Assembly: GCF_027497355.1 (NCBI RefSeq)
Contig: NZ_CP114909.1
Span: 4,855,001 to 4,919,000, forward strand
Source: Micromonospora sp. WMMA1947
Lineage (GTDB): Bacteria > Actinomycetota > Actinomycetes > Mycobacteriales > Micromonosporaceae
Direction: 5' to 3'
Length of the DNA stretch: 64,000 bases
Positions 17,268-27,605 of this stretch are shown piece by piece; position 1 is the first letter of the stretch, and the number at the start of each line of letters is the position of its first letter. The notes beneath the pieces are model-generated. The model was not told the origin of the DNA, ran no database searches, and saw nothing but the letters and a program-made list of their open reading frames with translations. The position numbers and the translations under genes were made by a program.

Positions 17268-18830
17268 TCACAGCTGGCCGGGGAAGAAGCCGTGCCGGGC
17301 CAGCGGCTCGACGATCTGGTGCTCCTCGTACGACAGGTGCGACAGCAGCGTGTCGGTGAGCAGGTCCACCGCCTCCTGGAGCTGCGTGAAGTCGCCGGGC
17401 CGGCGGACCAGCTCGACGAGCGCCCGGTCGACGCTCTCCACCACCCCGTGGATCACCACGTGCTCCTCCTCGAGGCGGTCCAGCACCGCCGCCAGCCCGG
17501 CCTCGGAGCGGCGCAGGTGCGGGAAGATCGAGGCGTCCTCCAGCCCGTGGTGCTGGGTGACCATGGTGCAGTACGCCGCGCAGTACGCCCCGAGCGTCCA
17601 GTTGTTCTGCCGCATGGTCATCTCGTTCAGCGCGGCCCGCGCCCGGCCCGGCGAGACACTGCCCCGCTTGACCTGTTCCAGCAGGTCCCGCACCTGGGCC
17701 AGCTCCTGGCGCAGGTGGTCGTGCACGTCCACTAGGTGCTGCCCGGCGGCCTGTCCCCGGGCCGGGTAGGCGTGTCCGGCCGGCGGCTGCGGGGCGCTCG
17801 GGCGGGTGGACTCGTCCCACGGGCGGCGCGCGCTCAGGCGTACCCCCGGGTCGGGGGTGGGGGTGACGCCGAGCGTGCTCGGGAGGCCGGCGGCGGTCTG
17901 CTCGTCGGACGCCGCGCGGGTGCCGCCGGTGGGCGCGGCGCGCTCGGCCGCGACCAGCTCCCGGACCGCGGGCGCCACCTCCTGGCCGAAGATCTGGATC
18001 GCGCGCGGCTCGTCGCTGCCGAGGATGAACGTGGTGATGCCGTGCTCCAGCGTGAGCCCGGCCAGCTCCTCCACCCACTGCTCCGGTGGCCCGGCCAGGA
18101 AACCGGCCGACGAGCGGGCGAACGTGCCGGTCACGTTGAGCATGCGGCGGATCGCAGCCGGGTCGCGTCCGGCGGCCGCCGCGCCCTCGTCGACCAGCGC
18201 GTTGAGGGCGGGCAGCTCGTCGGGGCCCTTCGGCAGGTACGACAGCGACGGCAGCCAGCCGTCCGCGGCGCGGCCGACCAGGCGCAGCATGCGCGGCTTG
18301 TACGCGCCGACCCAGATGCCCACCGGGTGCGCGGGCGCCGGGCCACGCTTGGCGCCGACCACTCGGTAGTGCTCGCCGTCGACCCGGATCATGCCGCGAC
18401 TGCCGGTGTCCCAGACCTCGCGGATCACCCGGATCGCCTCGTCGAGGGCCTCGACGGCCGCACCGGGGGACAGGCGCCGCCCGCCCGCCGCCTCGATCGC
18501 GTCCCAGAACGCGCCCGCGCCGAGCCCGAGCTCGACCCGGCCGCCGGTGAGCAGGTCCAGGCTGGCGACGCTGCGGGCCAGCACCACCGGCTGGCGCAAC
18601 GGCAGGTTGAGGACGTTTCCGGCCAGACGGACGCGTTCGGTGGCGGCGCCCACGTAGGACATCAGCGTCCAGGTGTCCAGGAAGCCGGGCTGGTACGGGT
18701 GGTCCTGGAACGTGACCAGGTCCAGCCCGACCTGCTCGCAGAGGCGGGCGAGCGCCACCACCTGGTCGGGCTGCCCGGCGGCGGGGGTGATGAAGCCGCC
18801 GAAGGTCAGCTCGTGTCCGTGATCGGTCAT
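17268..18830 (-). CDS. LLM-class flavin oxidoreductase fused to hemerythrin domain
   Basis: This 520-residue two-domain enzyme begins with a luciferase-like monooxygenase TIM barrel (residues about 5-300: FGGFITPAAG, TFQDHPYQPGFLD, LTGGRVELGLGAG), of the type using FMN or coenzyme F420. A Pro-rich linker of about 65 residues leads to a hemerythrin-type four-helix bundle (about 365-515). Its probable iron ligands are in HDHL, THHGLED, EEEHVVIH and SYEEHQI. Hemerythrins bind O2 or NO or sense oxygen, so a di-iron centre may deliver or sense O2 for the flavin domain. The ATG is preceded by GGAGG. I see no frameshift, so this is a genuine single-polypeptide fusion. Confidence 0.88.
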   Translation of the reverse strand: MTDHGHELTFGGFITPAAGQPDQVVALARLCEQVGLDLVTFQDHPYQPGFLDTWTLMSYVGAATERVRLAGNVLNLPLRQPVVLARSVASLDLLTGGRVELGLGAGAFWDAIEAAGGRRLSPGAAVEALDEAIRVIREVWDTGSRGMIRVDGEHYRVVGAKRGPAPAHPVGIWVGAYKPRMLRLVGRAADGWLPSLSYLPKGPDELPALNALVDEGAAAAGRDPAAIRRMLNVTGTFARSSAGFLAGPPEQWVEELAGLTLEHGITTFILGSDEPRAIQIFGQEVAPAVRELVAAERAAPTGGTRAASDEQTAAGLPSTLGVTPTPDPGVRLSARRPWDESTRPSAPQPPAGHAYPARGQAAGQHLVDVHDHLRQELAQVRDLLEQVKRGSVSPGRARAALNEMTMRQNNWTLGAYCAAYCTMVTQHHGLEDASIFPHLRRSEAGLAAVLDRLEEEHVVIHGVVESVDRALVELVRRPGDFTQLQEAVDLLTDTLLSHLSYEEHQIVEPLARHGFFPGQL

Positions 18831-18969
18831 CGGTCCCGCCTCCCGTGATCTTGTCCAGCCCTGCCACGGTAGCGCCACAGGTGGTAGCCCGGCCGGGTGA
18901 AGAGCATCACAAGAAGTGGACTATTGTCGCAAATCGCTCCTAGCGTCGGTTTCGTCCGCAGACGCGGAC

Positions 18970-19822
<853 letters not shown>

Positions 19823-19832
19823 CCGGCTCCGG

Positions 19833-19861
19833 ACGCCCGGCCGGTTCGCCCGGCCGGGCGT
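19833..19861 (+). terminator. Terminator hairpin after rpf gene
   Basis: A 12-bp perfect stem, ACGCCCGGCCGG with its complement, closes a 5-base ttcgc loop 10 bases after the rpf stop. There is no U-tract. The rest of the gap up to the YbaB-like gene holds nothing obvious beyond a possible TAGGGT -10 box. Confidence 0.7.
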
Positions 19862-20005
19862 TCGCCAGCCCGCGACACGCCGCGCCGCCGGTGTCCGGCC
19901 TGCTCGCGGCGCCGGGACGCCGACCATGACGGCCGCTGACCGCGATTCGTCGGAGCCGGTTGCTAGGGTCACGATGATCGGCTCAGACGTGAAGAAAGCG
20001 CGGAA

Positions 20006-20455
20006 ATGACCAACGACCCGTTCTCGGCTGCCGCGAGCATCGACGAGCTGCTGACCCGCACGCAGCAGGCTCTCACGGCGATGCGCTCCCGGGCCTCGGC
20101 GCACGCCGACGGCGAGCCGGGCGACCTGCTGCGCGCCGAGGGCACGGCAGCCGGCGGCCGGGTCCGCGCGGTCGCCGTCCAGGGTGGCAGGCTGGATTCG
20201 GTGACGGTCGACCCGGAGCTGGCCGGCGAGCCCCTGGACGTCCTCTGCGGACATCTCGTCGCCGCCGCCAACGCCGCCCTGTCCGAGCTGGACGCCCAGG
20301 TCAGCGCGTCGGCGCGGGCCGACGCCGACGCGCTCGCCGCCCGGCTCGGCAGCATGGGTGACCAGGCGGAGCTGTTCGGCCGCGCGATGCACGAGGCCGC
20401 CGCCCGGATCCACCGCGACCGCGGCACCGCGTCCCGGGCCGGGCGCCCGGCCTGA
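20006..20455 (+). CDS. YbaB/EbfC-family DNA-binding-like protein
   Basis: This 149-residue protein has a predicted N-terminal helix, a central beta hairpin (VRAVAVQGGRLDSVTVDP) and a long C-terminal helix (DVLCGHLVAAANAALSEL), the layout of YbaB/EbfC nucleoid-associated proteins. Actinobacteria carry many YbaB-like paralogs, some beside ESX-type secretion genes, but none are seen here. It stands alone between the rpf gene and a convergent protease gene. The name rests on fold pattern rather than strong motif identity. Confidence 0.75.
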   Translation: MTNDPFSAAASIDELLTRTQQALTAMRSRASAHADGEPGDLLRAEGTAAGGRVRAVAVQGGRLDSVTVDPELAGEPLDVLCGHLVAAANAALSELDAQVSASARADADALAARLGSMGDQAELFGRAMHEAAARIHRDRGTASRAGRPA

Positions 20456-20530
20456 CCCCGGCCGCACGCGCCCCGGGCGCGGCGAGGCGCAGCACCGGCC
20501 CGGCACGTAGCCCCGGCCTGGGACGACGAG

Positions 20531-20564
20531 GCGGCCGGCCGCCGGGAGGACGACGACCGGCCGC
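20531..20564. terminator. Hairpin between convergent YbaB-like and M4 genes
   Basis: GCGGCCGG and CCGGCCGC form an 8-bp perfect stem around an 18-base loop, beginning 12 bases past the M4 protease stop. It is a plausible bidirectional terminator. Confidence 0.45.
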
Positions 20565-20576
20565 GCTACGCCACGG

Positions 20577-22640
20577 TCAGCTCAGGGTGACCGCGGTGTC
20601 GTCGACGACGAAGGACGTCTGCAACGAGCTGTCCTCCACGCCGCTGAACGAGATGGTCGCCGTGGTGCCCGCGAGCGACGAGACGTCGAAGGACCGCTGC
20701 ACGTAGCCGGTGGCCTTGTTCAGGTTGGAGTAGGTCGCCAGCGTGGTGCTGCCGGCCTTGACGGTGAGCTTGTCGTACGCGGTGCTGGTGGTCGACTCCG
20801 CGCTGTCGATGTGCAGCCAGAAGCTCAACGTCGCCCGGCATCCGGCCGGGATCGTCACCGACTGGCTCAACGTGTCGGTGTGCGACGAGCCGTACCCGTC
20901 CAGCCACGCCTTGTACGAGCCGCCGTGCGCGGCCTGGCCGCTGTCGGTGGTGATGACGCCGGACGAGGCGCTCCAGCTCACGTTGCCCGACTCGAAGCCG
21001 GGGTTGGCGAGCTTGTTGCCGGAGCAGCCGCCCGACGGCGGGGTGGTCGTGGTGCTCGGCGTGGGCGTCGGGGTGCCGCCGGCGCAGGTCGGCTCACCGG
21101 ACTGGGCCGGCACGCTCACCGCGGCCCAGGCCGCCTTGACCGTGTTGAACTCGGTGCAGCTGCTCGGGTAGAGGTTCTTCGCCGCCTGCAGCGTCCACAC
21201 GCGGTACTTCAGGTAGGACGAGGAGGACGTCTTCAGCAGCATCGCGTTGTACATGATCTTCATGGCCTTCTGGATGCCCAGGCCGGTCACGCTGCTGCTG
21301 TTGCAGGTCGAGCTGGACGGCTGCCCGTTGGTCGGGCTGCTGCCGTTGGCCAGCAGGTAGAACCAGTGGTTGCCCGGGCCGGCCGCGGCGTGCACCTCGG
21401 TCGACGGGATGCTGCTGGAGTAGCAGTTCGGGTCGCCGAGCGCCGACGGGTTGTACATGTTGCGGATCGGGCCGGAGCCGACCAGGTTGATCTTCTCGCC
21501 GACCAGGAAGTCCGGTGCGTCGTAGCTGGACGGCTCGTTGGCGAACCACTCGGTGGCCGCGCCGAACGTGTCCGCCACGAACTCCTGCGTACCGCCGCCG
21601 GAAATGCCGCCGGGGGTGGTGTCGTCGATGCCGTGACCGATCTCGTGCGCCACCACGTCCAGCGAGCCGATCCACTGGCCGGCGGTGTTCTTGCCGATCT
21701 GCACCTGGCTGCCGTCGTAGTAGGCGTTCTGGTCGTTGAGACCGACCCGGATCGGCCAGTAGCCGCCGTTGCCGTTGGCGCCGTTGCGGCCCAGCCACTG
21801 GGCGAGCATCTTGTGCTCGGTCTGCGCCGAGAACAACGCGTCCACGCAGCCGGTTTCCTTGTTGGTGGCGGTGCCGTTGCCCCACACGTCGTCGGAGCCG
21901 CTGAACGTGGTGTTGTTCGCCGAGTCCTGGCAGCTCAGGTTGGTGACGGTCGGGTCCTTCATGGTGTACGTGGAGCCCGACTGGGTGGTGTTGAGCGTGA
22001 GCGGGCTGGGCCCGTTCCAGGCGCCGGTGCCGGTGCCGCGGACGACGTGTTCCTGCGTGCGCAGGATCGCGCCGGTGCGGGCGTCGACGTCGACGGTGAG
22101 CCGGCTGGGGCCGTCCGCGCCGGTGCCGCGAACAGTGGTCTCCCAGGCCAGCGCCGGTGCGGCGCCGAGCGTGTAGACCACGAGCGTGGTGCCCTCGACG
22201 GCGCTGACCGTCTTGAGCTGGGCGCGCGCCGTCGTCGCGGCGGCGTTCCGGGTCAGCGCGGGCGTGGTGGCGAGGGCGCCGATGGGCCGCTGCTGGGCGA
22301 CCGAGGCGTACTTCAGGTTGCCGGCCGCGTCCGTGGCGAGCACGAAGTCCCCGCCGACCACCGGCAGGCCCTTGTAGGTGCGCTCGTAGGGCACGTACTG
22401 GGTGCCCTCGGAGGAGATGACCGGCTTCTGGACGAACGCGTCGTCGGCGCCGGCCTGCAGGTAGGCGGGGCGGTTCGCGACCAGCGCGCGGGCCGAGTCG
22501 GCGGCGACCGCGCGGGCCTGGGCCGGGTCCGGGGCGGCGGGTCCGGGTGGCGCGGCCTGCACGGCTGCGGCGGTGCCGGCGGCGAGGATGCCGGCCGCGG
22601 CCGCGCCGGTGAGCGCGGCGAAGCGAGGTGTGAGTTTCAC
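20577..22640 (-). CDS. Secreted M4 (thermolysin-type) metalloprotease with C-terminal carbohydrate-binding-like module
   Basis: This 687-residue secreted zinc protease has a signal peptide (about 1-29), then FTP and PepSY propeptide regions to about 200. The catalytic domain contains HEIGH (His332, Glu333, His336), the third ligand in TQEFVADTFG (Glu353) and the catalytic-His segment AAGPGNHWFYLLA. A Thr/Pro linker leads to a jelly-roll domain of about 145 residues beginning NPGFESGNVSW, resembling CBM4/9-type or P-domain-like modules. The GTG start is preceded by AGGAGC. The open frame upstream to 22808 has no supporting start. Confidence 0.94.
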   Translation of the reverse strand: MKLTPRFAALTGAAAAGILAAGTAAAVQAAPPGPAAPDPAQARAVAADSARALVANRPAYLQAGADDAFVQKPVISSEGTQYVPYERTYKGLPVVGGDFVLATDAAGNLKYASVAQQRPIGALATTPALTRNAAATTARAQLKTVSAVEGTTLVVYTLGAAPALAWETTVRGTGADGPSRLTVDVDARTGAILRTQEHVVRGTGTGAWNGPSPLTLNTTQSGSTYTMKDPTVTNLSCQDSANNTTFSGSDDVWGNGTATNKETGCVDALFSAQTEHKMLAQWLGRNGANGNGGYWPIRVGLNDQNAYYDGSQVQIGKNTAGQWIGSLDVVAHEIGHGIDDTTPGGISGGGTQEFVADTFGAATEWFANEPSSYDAPDFLVGEKINLVGSGPIRNMYNPSALGDPNCYSSSIPSTEVHAAAGPGNHWFYLLANGSSPTNGQPSSSTCNSSSVTGLGIQKAMKIMYNAMLLKTSSSSYLKYRVWTLQAAKNLYPSSCTEFNTVKAAWAAVSVPAQSGEPTCAGGTPTPTPSTTTTPPSGGCSGNKLANPGFESGNVSWSASSGVITTDSGQAAHGGSYKAWLDGYGSSHTDTLSQSVTIPAGCRATLSFWLHIDSAESTTSTAYDKLTVKAGSTTLATYSNLNKATGYVQRSFDVSSLAGTTATISFSGVEDSSLQTSFVVDDTAVTLS

Positions 22641-23040
22641 GGGGGTTTGCTCCTGTTCTACAGGCGCGCCGCACGGAGCCCGGTGGGGACGGGCGGCGCG
22701 GTGGTGCGAGGCAGGGTGACGGCCGGTCACCGGAGCTGCCGGCGTGGCTCCGGGTCGACAGATCGACCGTCGCGAGTCGCCGGGGGTCGGCTGCTCGCTG
22801 GTGCACAATCACACGCCGCCCGAGCCCGGAGCAATGGGTGACCTGGGCAACGGCTGACAGTCGGGCGCGTCGCCACGCGCGCCGATTCAGGCAACCATGA
22901 TCTTCAATAGCCCCTGATCAGGGCGAACATCGCCGATGGTGGATGAAGTGCCGTGCAAATTGCGGACGTTGCCGCTGTGTGCGAATGGCGCGCATAGACG
23001 CGAGGCCGCCGGGCGGCGGTCGCACCACCGCCCGGCCGGG
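22641..23040. other. 400-base intergenic region upstream of M4 protease
   Basis: No gene is visible. The region holds the leader of the protease, a perfect 12-bp palindrome CCCTGATCAGGG (22912-22923) of unknown function, and, next to the penicillin-binding protein stop, a CCGGGCGG/CCGCCCGG hairpin (23009-23035) that may terminate that gene. Confidence 0.6.
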
Positions 23041-25353
23041 TCAGCGCGGGCCGCGGGTCCGCGTCGGCGACACGGTGGGCAGCGGTGGCAGCGACGGTGT
23101 CAGCGTCGGCCGTGAGCTCGGCCGCCCGGTCGGCTCCGGGCTCGGGCTCGACCGGGTCGGGCTCGGGCTCGGCGACTCCGACGGCGTGGGCGCGGCGGTG
23201 GTCGGCGGCGGCGCCGACCGGGTCGGCTCCGGGGTCTCGCCGGGGAACTTCGGCTCACCGAACCGGTGCTTGCCCGGGTCGAGCTTCATCGCCGCGGTGG
23301 CCCGGGTCATGAACTGCCGCCAGATCGGCGCGGCGCCGGTCGAGCCGTACACCTCGTAGCTGCCCCCCTTCGTCCGCAGCGGCTTGCCGTCGGTGGTGCC
23401 CAGCCAGACGGCCGAGGCGAGCGCGCCGGTCCAGCCGACCATCCAGGTGTGCACGTTCTGGGTGGTGCTCTGCCCGGCCTGCCAGGTGCCGGTCTTGCCC
23501 GCGGAGTCCCAGCCGTTGCCCAGCTCGGCGGCCCGGACCCGGCGCAGCGTCCAGTCCAGCTGGTCGATCGCCTCCCGGTCCAGCCCCAGGTCGGTGGTGC
23601 GCAGTTGCTCGGTCCACACCTCCTCGTCGTCCTTGCTCACCGACCGGACGAAGTGCGCGTCGGCGCGCTTGCCGCCGGCCGCGAACGTGGCCATGCCGTT
23701 CGCGTGGTCCTGCACGGTGATGCCGTACTGCCCGATCCCGACCTCGGTGGAGAACCGCTTCGCCACCTCGTCGGCCGGGTCGCTGCGCAGGTCGACGCGC
23801 TGCGGCCGGGGATTGCCCCGGACCGTCTCCCACATCGACTCCACGCCCGCCTGCCGGGCCATCTCGATCACCTTGTCGGTGCCGAGCTTCTCGGTCAGCT
23901 CGAAGTAGGTCACGTTCAGCGAGGCGACGGTGGCCTCCCAGAGCGCGCAGTCCGGCTGGCAGGGCGCGCGCTCGGCGTTGCGGATCGGCCCGGCCGCGCT
24001 GCCCCTGGTCCGCCCCGAGGCGGGGAACTCCTTGGTGTCCGGCGAGTCGAACCGCTGCTTCACCGAGATCCCGTCGCGGACGGCGGCGGCCAGGTCGTAC
24101 ACCTTGAACGACGACCCCGGCGGATGCTGGCCGAAGCCGCGGGTCTCACCGTTCTCGTCGTAGTACCAGCCCGCGTAGTCCGCGCCGGAGCCCTTGTCGC
24201 CGCCGTAGTAGCCGAGCACCCGGCCGGTGCCCGGCTCCACCGCGACCAGCGCCGCCTGCCAGTTGCGCGGCTGGCCGCGTACCGCCTGCGGCGCGGTGTC
24301 GCGGCGGATGTCCGCCGCCGCCTCGGCCGCGTCCTGGACCCGCTTGTCGATGGTGGTGACGATCCGGTAGCCGCCGTCGCGGATCACCTCGTCGGGCTTG
24401 CCGCGGAACGGGTCGGTCTCGCGCAGCTCGGCGAGCACGTGGTTGACGACCAGGCCGGTCGGCCGGTCCAGGTCGGAGCGTCCCGCGTCCTTGTCGATCG
24501 GCCGGACCGTGTCCGGGTACGCGAGGTCGGCTGCCTGCTGCGGCGTCAGGTAGCCGAGCTTGACCATGCCGTCGCGGATGTAGTTCCACCTGTCGATCGA
24601 GTTCTGCCGGGCCAGCGCGTTGCGGCGCGGGTCGTAGCCGGGCGTGCCCTCGGGGTCGGCCGGGTCCGCCTCCGGCTGCTTGACCATGGCGCAGAGCACC
24701 ATCGCCTCGGCCTGGGTGAGCTGCCGCTCGGGCGGCGCGTCCCGGCGCACCGTCTTGCCGAAGTACGTCTGCGCGGCTGCCTCGATGCCGTACGCGCCCC
24801 GCCCGAACGGCACGGTGTTCAGGTAGAAACCGAGGATCTCCTCCTTCGAGTACGCGTCGTCGAGCTTCCACGCGATCACCGCCTCGCGCAGCTTGCGGGA
24901 GTAGGTGACCCCGCGCAGATCCGCGGCGATGCGCGCGTACTGCTGGGTGAGGGTGGACGCGCCCTGCCGCTGGCCGCCGCTCACGTTCGCCCAGGCGGCG
25001 CGCAGTACGCCCTTGAAGTCGATGCCGCGGTTGGTCCAGAACGTACGGTCCTCGGCGGCCACGATCGCCTGCTTCGCCGAGTCGTTCATCTGGTCGTACG
25101 GCACGATGGTGCGGTTCTGCGCGCCCAGCTTCGCCATCGGCGTGCGCCCGTCGGCGTAGTAGACGGTGGTGGACTCGGGCAGCTTCAGGTCGCTGGGCGT
25201 CGGCACGCTGTCGAAGTAGTAGCCGCCGGCCACCAGCCCGCAGCCGGCCAGCAGCGTGCAGACCGCGAGGACGACCAGCAGACGCCGCCGCTTGCGCCTG
25301 GGGCGCGCCGGCGGCGCGCCGCCCGGCCCCGCTGTGGATCCGCTGTTCCGCAC
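23041..25353 (-). CDS. Class A penicillin-binding protein (bifunctional transglycosylase/transpeptidase)
   Basis: This 770-residue peptidoglycan synthase is anchored by one N-terminal membrane helix after a basic cytoplasmic segment (RPRRKRRRLLVVLAV). The GT51 domain (about 60-240) shows AEDRTFW with the catalytic Glu, QGASTLTQQYAR and KEEILGFYLNTVPFG. The transpeptidase has SSFK (Ser near 414), SLN and KTG near 617. The C-terminus is a long Pro/Ser/Thr-rich extracytoplasmic tail without a PASTA domain. The GTG start is preceded by GGAGGTAACGC. It polymerises and cross-links septal or lateral wall. Confidence 0.96.
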   Translation of the reverse strand: MRNSGSTAGPGGAPPARPRRKRRRLLVVLAVCTLLAGCGLVAGGYYFDSVPTPSDLKLPESTTVYYADGRTPMAKLGAQNRTIVPYDQMNDSAKQAIVAAEDRTFWTNRGIDFKGVLRAAWANVSGGQRQGASTLTQQYARIAADLRGVTYSRKLREAVIAWKLDDAYSKEEILGFYLNTVPFGRGAYGIEAAAQTYFGKTVRRDAPPERQLTQAEAMVLCAMVKQPEADPADPEGTPGYDPRRNALARQNSIDRWNYIRDGMVKLGYLTPQQAADLAYPDTVRPIDKDAGRSDLDRPTGLVVNHVLAELRETDPFRGKPDEVIRDGGYRIVTTIDKRVQDAAEAAADIRRDTAPQAVRGQPRNWQAALVAVEPGTGRVLGYYGGDKGSGADYAGWYYDENGETRGFGQHPPGSSFKVYDLAAAVRDGISVKQRFDSPDTKEFPASGRTRGSAAGPIRNAERAPCQPDCALWEATVASLNVTYFELTEKLGTDKVIEMARQAGVESMWETVRGNPRPQRVDLRSDPADEVAKRFSTEVGIGQYGITVQDHANGMATFAAGGKRADAHFVRSVSKDDEEVWTEQLRTTDLGLDREAIDQLDWTLRRVRAAELGNGWDSAGKTGTWQAGQSTTQNVHTWMVGWTGALASAVWLGTTDGKPLRTKGGSYEVYGSTGAAPIWRQFMTRATAAMKLDPGKHRFGEPKFPGETPEPTRSAPPPTTAAPTPSESPSPSPTRSSPSPEPTGRPSSRPTLTPSLPPLPTVSPTRTRGPR

Positions 25354-25447
25354 GCGTTACCTCCGACTGCTCGGCTGAGTCGTGCCCGGCTCGCAGGCTA
25401 ACCGAGCTGCGCCGACGGCACCGGCCGACGAACCCGGACGCGCGGGT

Positions 25448-25482
25448 CCGGGCCGGGGCGGACGGCTGCCGCCCCGGCCCGG
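25448..25482 (-). terminator. Terminator hairpin after GNAT gene
   Basis: A 14-bp perfect stem, CCGGGCCGGGGCGG with its complement at 25469-25482, closes a 7-base loop 12 bases beyond the GNAT stop. Confidence 0.7.
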
Positions 25483-25493
25483 GGCTCACCCGG

Positions 25494-26153
25494 TCAGTGC
25501 GCCGCCCGTCCGGCGGCCCGGTCGTCGTGCTCCCGGCGGGCGGCCCGGCGGGTCCGCCACCTGTCGCTGCCGCCCGCGTGGAACGGCGCCGACCGCCACA
25601 ACGATCGCACCGGCGTGCCGTCCGGGGCGGCGAACGTCTCCCGTTCGGCGTAGCCGAGCCGCCGCAGCAGCTCCTCCTGCTCACCGGCGCACGGGTGCGC
25701 GTACGTGGGCAGGCTCAACGTGTCCATCCGGCGCTGCGCCGCGGACAGCGCCTCCGCCGCGCCGCCACGGGGCGCGGCCAGCAGCGCCAGGTTGTTGTGC
25801 GGTTCGGCCGGGCGCCGTGCCGCCAGTTCCGCACCGAGGCGGCGGAACCGGTCGCCGTCCGGCCCGGCGGCTCCGGCGAGACGGTCGGCGTACCGGTGGG
25901 GGGTGGGGATCGGGCGGTAGCGGTGGAACCAGACGGTGGCGGCGCTGCCGTCGGGCAGCAGGAACGCGTCGCCGAACAGCAGCGCGTGTTCGGTCCAGAT
26001 CCGCGCCACGGCGGCGAGGACCGGCAGGCGGCGCGAGGTGTCGGGGACGAGCCAGGCGGCCAGCGCGGTGGGCGCGAGGGCCTCGGCGACCAGATCGGCG
26101 ATCCGGCCGATGTCGCACCATCGGGCGCGGACGACGGGCAGGGCAGTGCTCAT
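25494..26153 (-). CDS. GNAT-family N-acetyltransferase-like protein
   Basis: This 219-residue protein matches the GNAT layout: an N-terminal VVRARWCDIGRIADLV, a hydrophobic central strand (LALLAA) and a C-terminal GEQEELLRRLGYAERETF that mirrors the end of GNAT domains. The usual acetyl-CoA loop R/Q-x-x-G-x-G/A is not clear, so activity is uncertain. The ATG is preceded by AGGAG at about 8 bases. The gene is apparently monocistronic, with a hairpin behind it. Confidence 0.7.
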   Translation of the reverse strand: MSTALPVVRARWCDIGRIADLVAEALAPTALAAWLVPDTSRRLPVLAAVARIWTEHALLFGDAFLLPDGSAATVWFHRYRPIPTPHRYADRLAGAAGPDGDRFRRLGAELAARRPAEPHNNLALLAAPRGGAAEALSAAQRRMDTLSLPTYAHPCAGEQEELLRRLGYAERETFAAPDGTPVRSLWRSAPFHAGGSDRWRTRRAARREHDDRAAGRAAH

Positions 26154-26291
26154 GAACGAACTCCTGTTTGTCCAGGCGTTGTCGGGTCGGTTGCGGGCGC
26201 CGGACGACAGTCGGCGGCGCCGCCGCGGCATGCGGCAGTCGGGCGGGACACGCCCGTGCTCCGGATCGGAGGTGGTGCCTGTGGAGTCCGC

Positions 26292-27449
26292 TCAGGCGGG
26301 TCTGGTGCCGGGGCGCGACGTGCGCGACGGCGGAAGCGGCTCGGCCGCCGGTCGGGCGTACCGGTGGGTCAGCGCGGGCAGCCGCCAGCGGTTCGCGTGC
26401 GCGTCGGCCGGCTCGCTGTGCACCGCGCCGCCGCCGTGGGTGACGCCGTCGAGCGGCAGCGGCAGGGCGGGCGCGGTCGTGACGTGCGCGGCCGGACCGA
26501 CAGTCGCCGGTGCCCGGCTGCGTACGCTGTCGACCCACCGCGCGCCGACGACGGTGGGGGTGCGCGCCGCCGAGGCGGCGAGGACCGGTCCGCGGGGCGG
26601 CGTGTCGTGCGCACGCCCGGGTGCCGGTGCCGGTGCCGGCGTCGCGGCCGGGTCGGCCGGGACGACCGGGGTACCCGGATCGGCCGGGCCGGGCACGGGT
26701 TCGTCGGGTGCCGCAGGCGGGCCGGGTTCCGGCGGGTCGAGCAGATCGGTCACCGGGCTGAGCGGGTCGAGCACCGGATCCAGCGGGTCGAGCACCGGTT
26801 CCAGGCCCCGCCAGACCGGGCCGAGGATCGGGCGCAACGGCTCCACGACCGGGGACAGCAGGTCCGCCACCGGGTCGAGCACGCCCACCGTCACCGGGCC
26901 GGTGACCGGGCGCAGACCGTCGGCGACGGGCGCGAGCATGTGGTCCCGGACCGGGGTCACCACCGCCTCGACCACCCGGCCGGTGACCGGTGCCGCGCCG
27001 CCCGGTCGGCCCGGTGCCGGCTCGGCGGGCGCGGCCGGAACCGCGCCCGGCGCCGATGGTCCGGCCTTACCAGGCGCTGTCGGCTCGGCCTTTCCCGGCG
27101 CTGCCGGTTGGACCGGGCCCGGGGCCGGCGCGGAGACACCCGGCGTCGGCGAGGGCGCGCCGGAGTCGGGAACAGGCGCGGCGGGCGCCGTCGGCCCCGC
27201 CGTGGCGCCGCCGGACCCGGAAGGGGGCGCGCCGCCGTCGTCGGTTCCGGACATCGGCAGGCCGAGCGCCGTCCCGAGCGTGTGGGTGAGCACCCCGACC
27301 GTGGCGGTGAGCGGGCCGGACGGACGGTCGGCGGCGTGGGCGGCCGAGCCGGATGCGACCTCGTGGGCGCCCCAGACCACGGCCATGCCGCCGAGCAGCA
27401 GACCGAGGCGCAGCGTGTAGCGCGCCACCCACCCGGTCCGTCCCGACAT
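26292..27449 (-). CDS. Secreted or membrane-anchored proline-punctuated repeat protein of unknown function
   Basis: I do not recognise this 385-residue protein. A basic N-terminus and hydrophobic segment (residues about 12-40, ending AAHAA) form a signal peptide. A Pro/Ala/Gly-rich stretch follows. Residues about 160-250 contain a repeated pattern of short hydrophobic segments bounded by proline (LDPVADLLSPV, EPLRPILGPV, LEPVLDPLDPVLDPLSPV), unlike the rest of the protein. The remainder is Pro/Ala-rich with a short conserved-looking tail. It could be a wall-associated or surface-active protein. The reading frame stays open far upstream, antisense to the lipid-kinase gene, but the signal peptide fixes the start. 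Confidence 0.72.
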   Translation of the reverse strand: MSGRTGWVARYTLRLGLLLGGMAVVWGAHEVASGSAAHAADRPSGPLTATVGVLTHTLGTALGLPMSGTDDGGAPPSGSGGATAGPTAPAAPVPDSGAPSPTPGVSAPAPGPVQPAAPGKAEPTAPGKAGPSAPGAVPAAPAEPAPGRPGGAAPVTGRVVEAVVTPVRDHMLAPVADGLRPVTGPVTVGVLDPVADLLSPVVEPLRPILGPVWRGLEPVLDPLDPVLDPLSPVTDLLDPPEPGPPAAPDEPVPGPADPGTPVVPADPAATPAPAPAPGRAHDTPPRGPVLAASAARTPTVVGARWVDSVRSRAPATVGPAAHVTTAPALPLPLDGVTHGGGAVHSEPADAHANRWRLPALTHRYARPAAEPLPPSRTSRPGTRPA

Positions 27450-27605
27450 CCCACACCTTTCGGACCCGCACCCGGCGGCACGGATCGACGCACCGCACTG
27501 TACCGAACGTGGCGGTCCGGGCACAGTACGCCGTCGATGCGAGTCGGGCGCGTCGCGCCGGGGCCGCAGGCGTGGGATCCGCGGCGTCCGGGTACCAGCC
27601 GGGCC

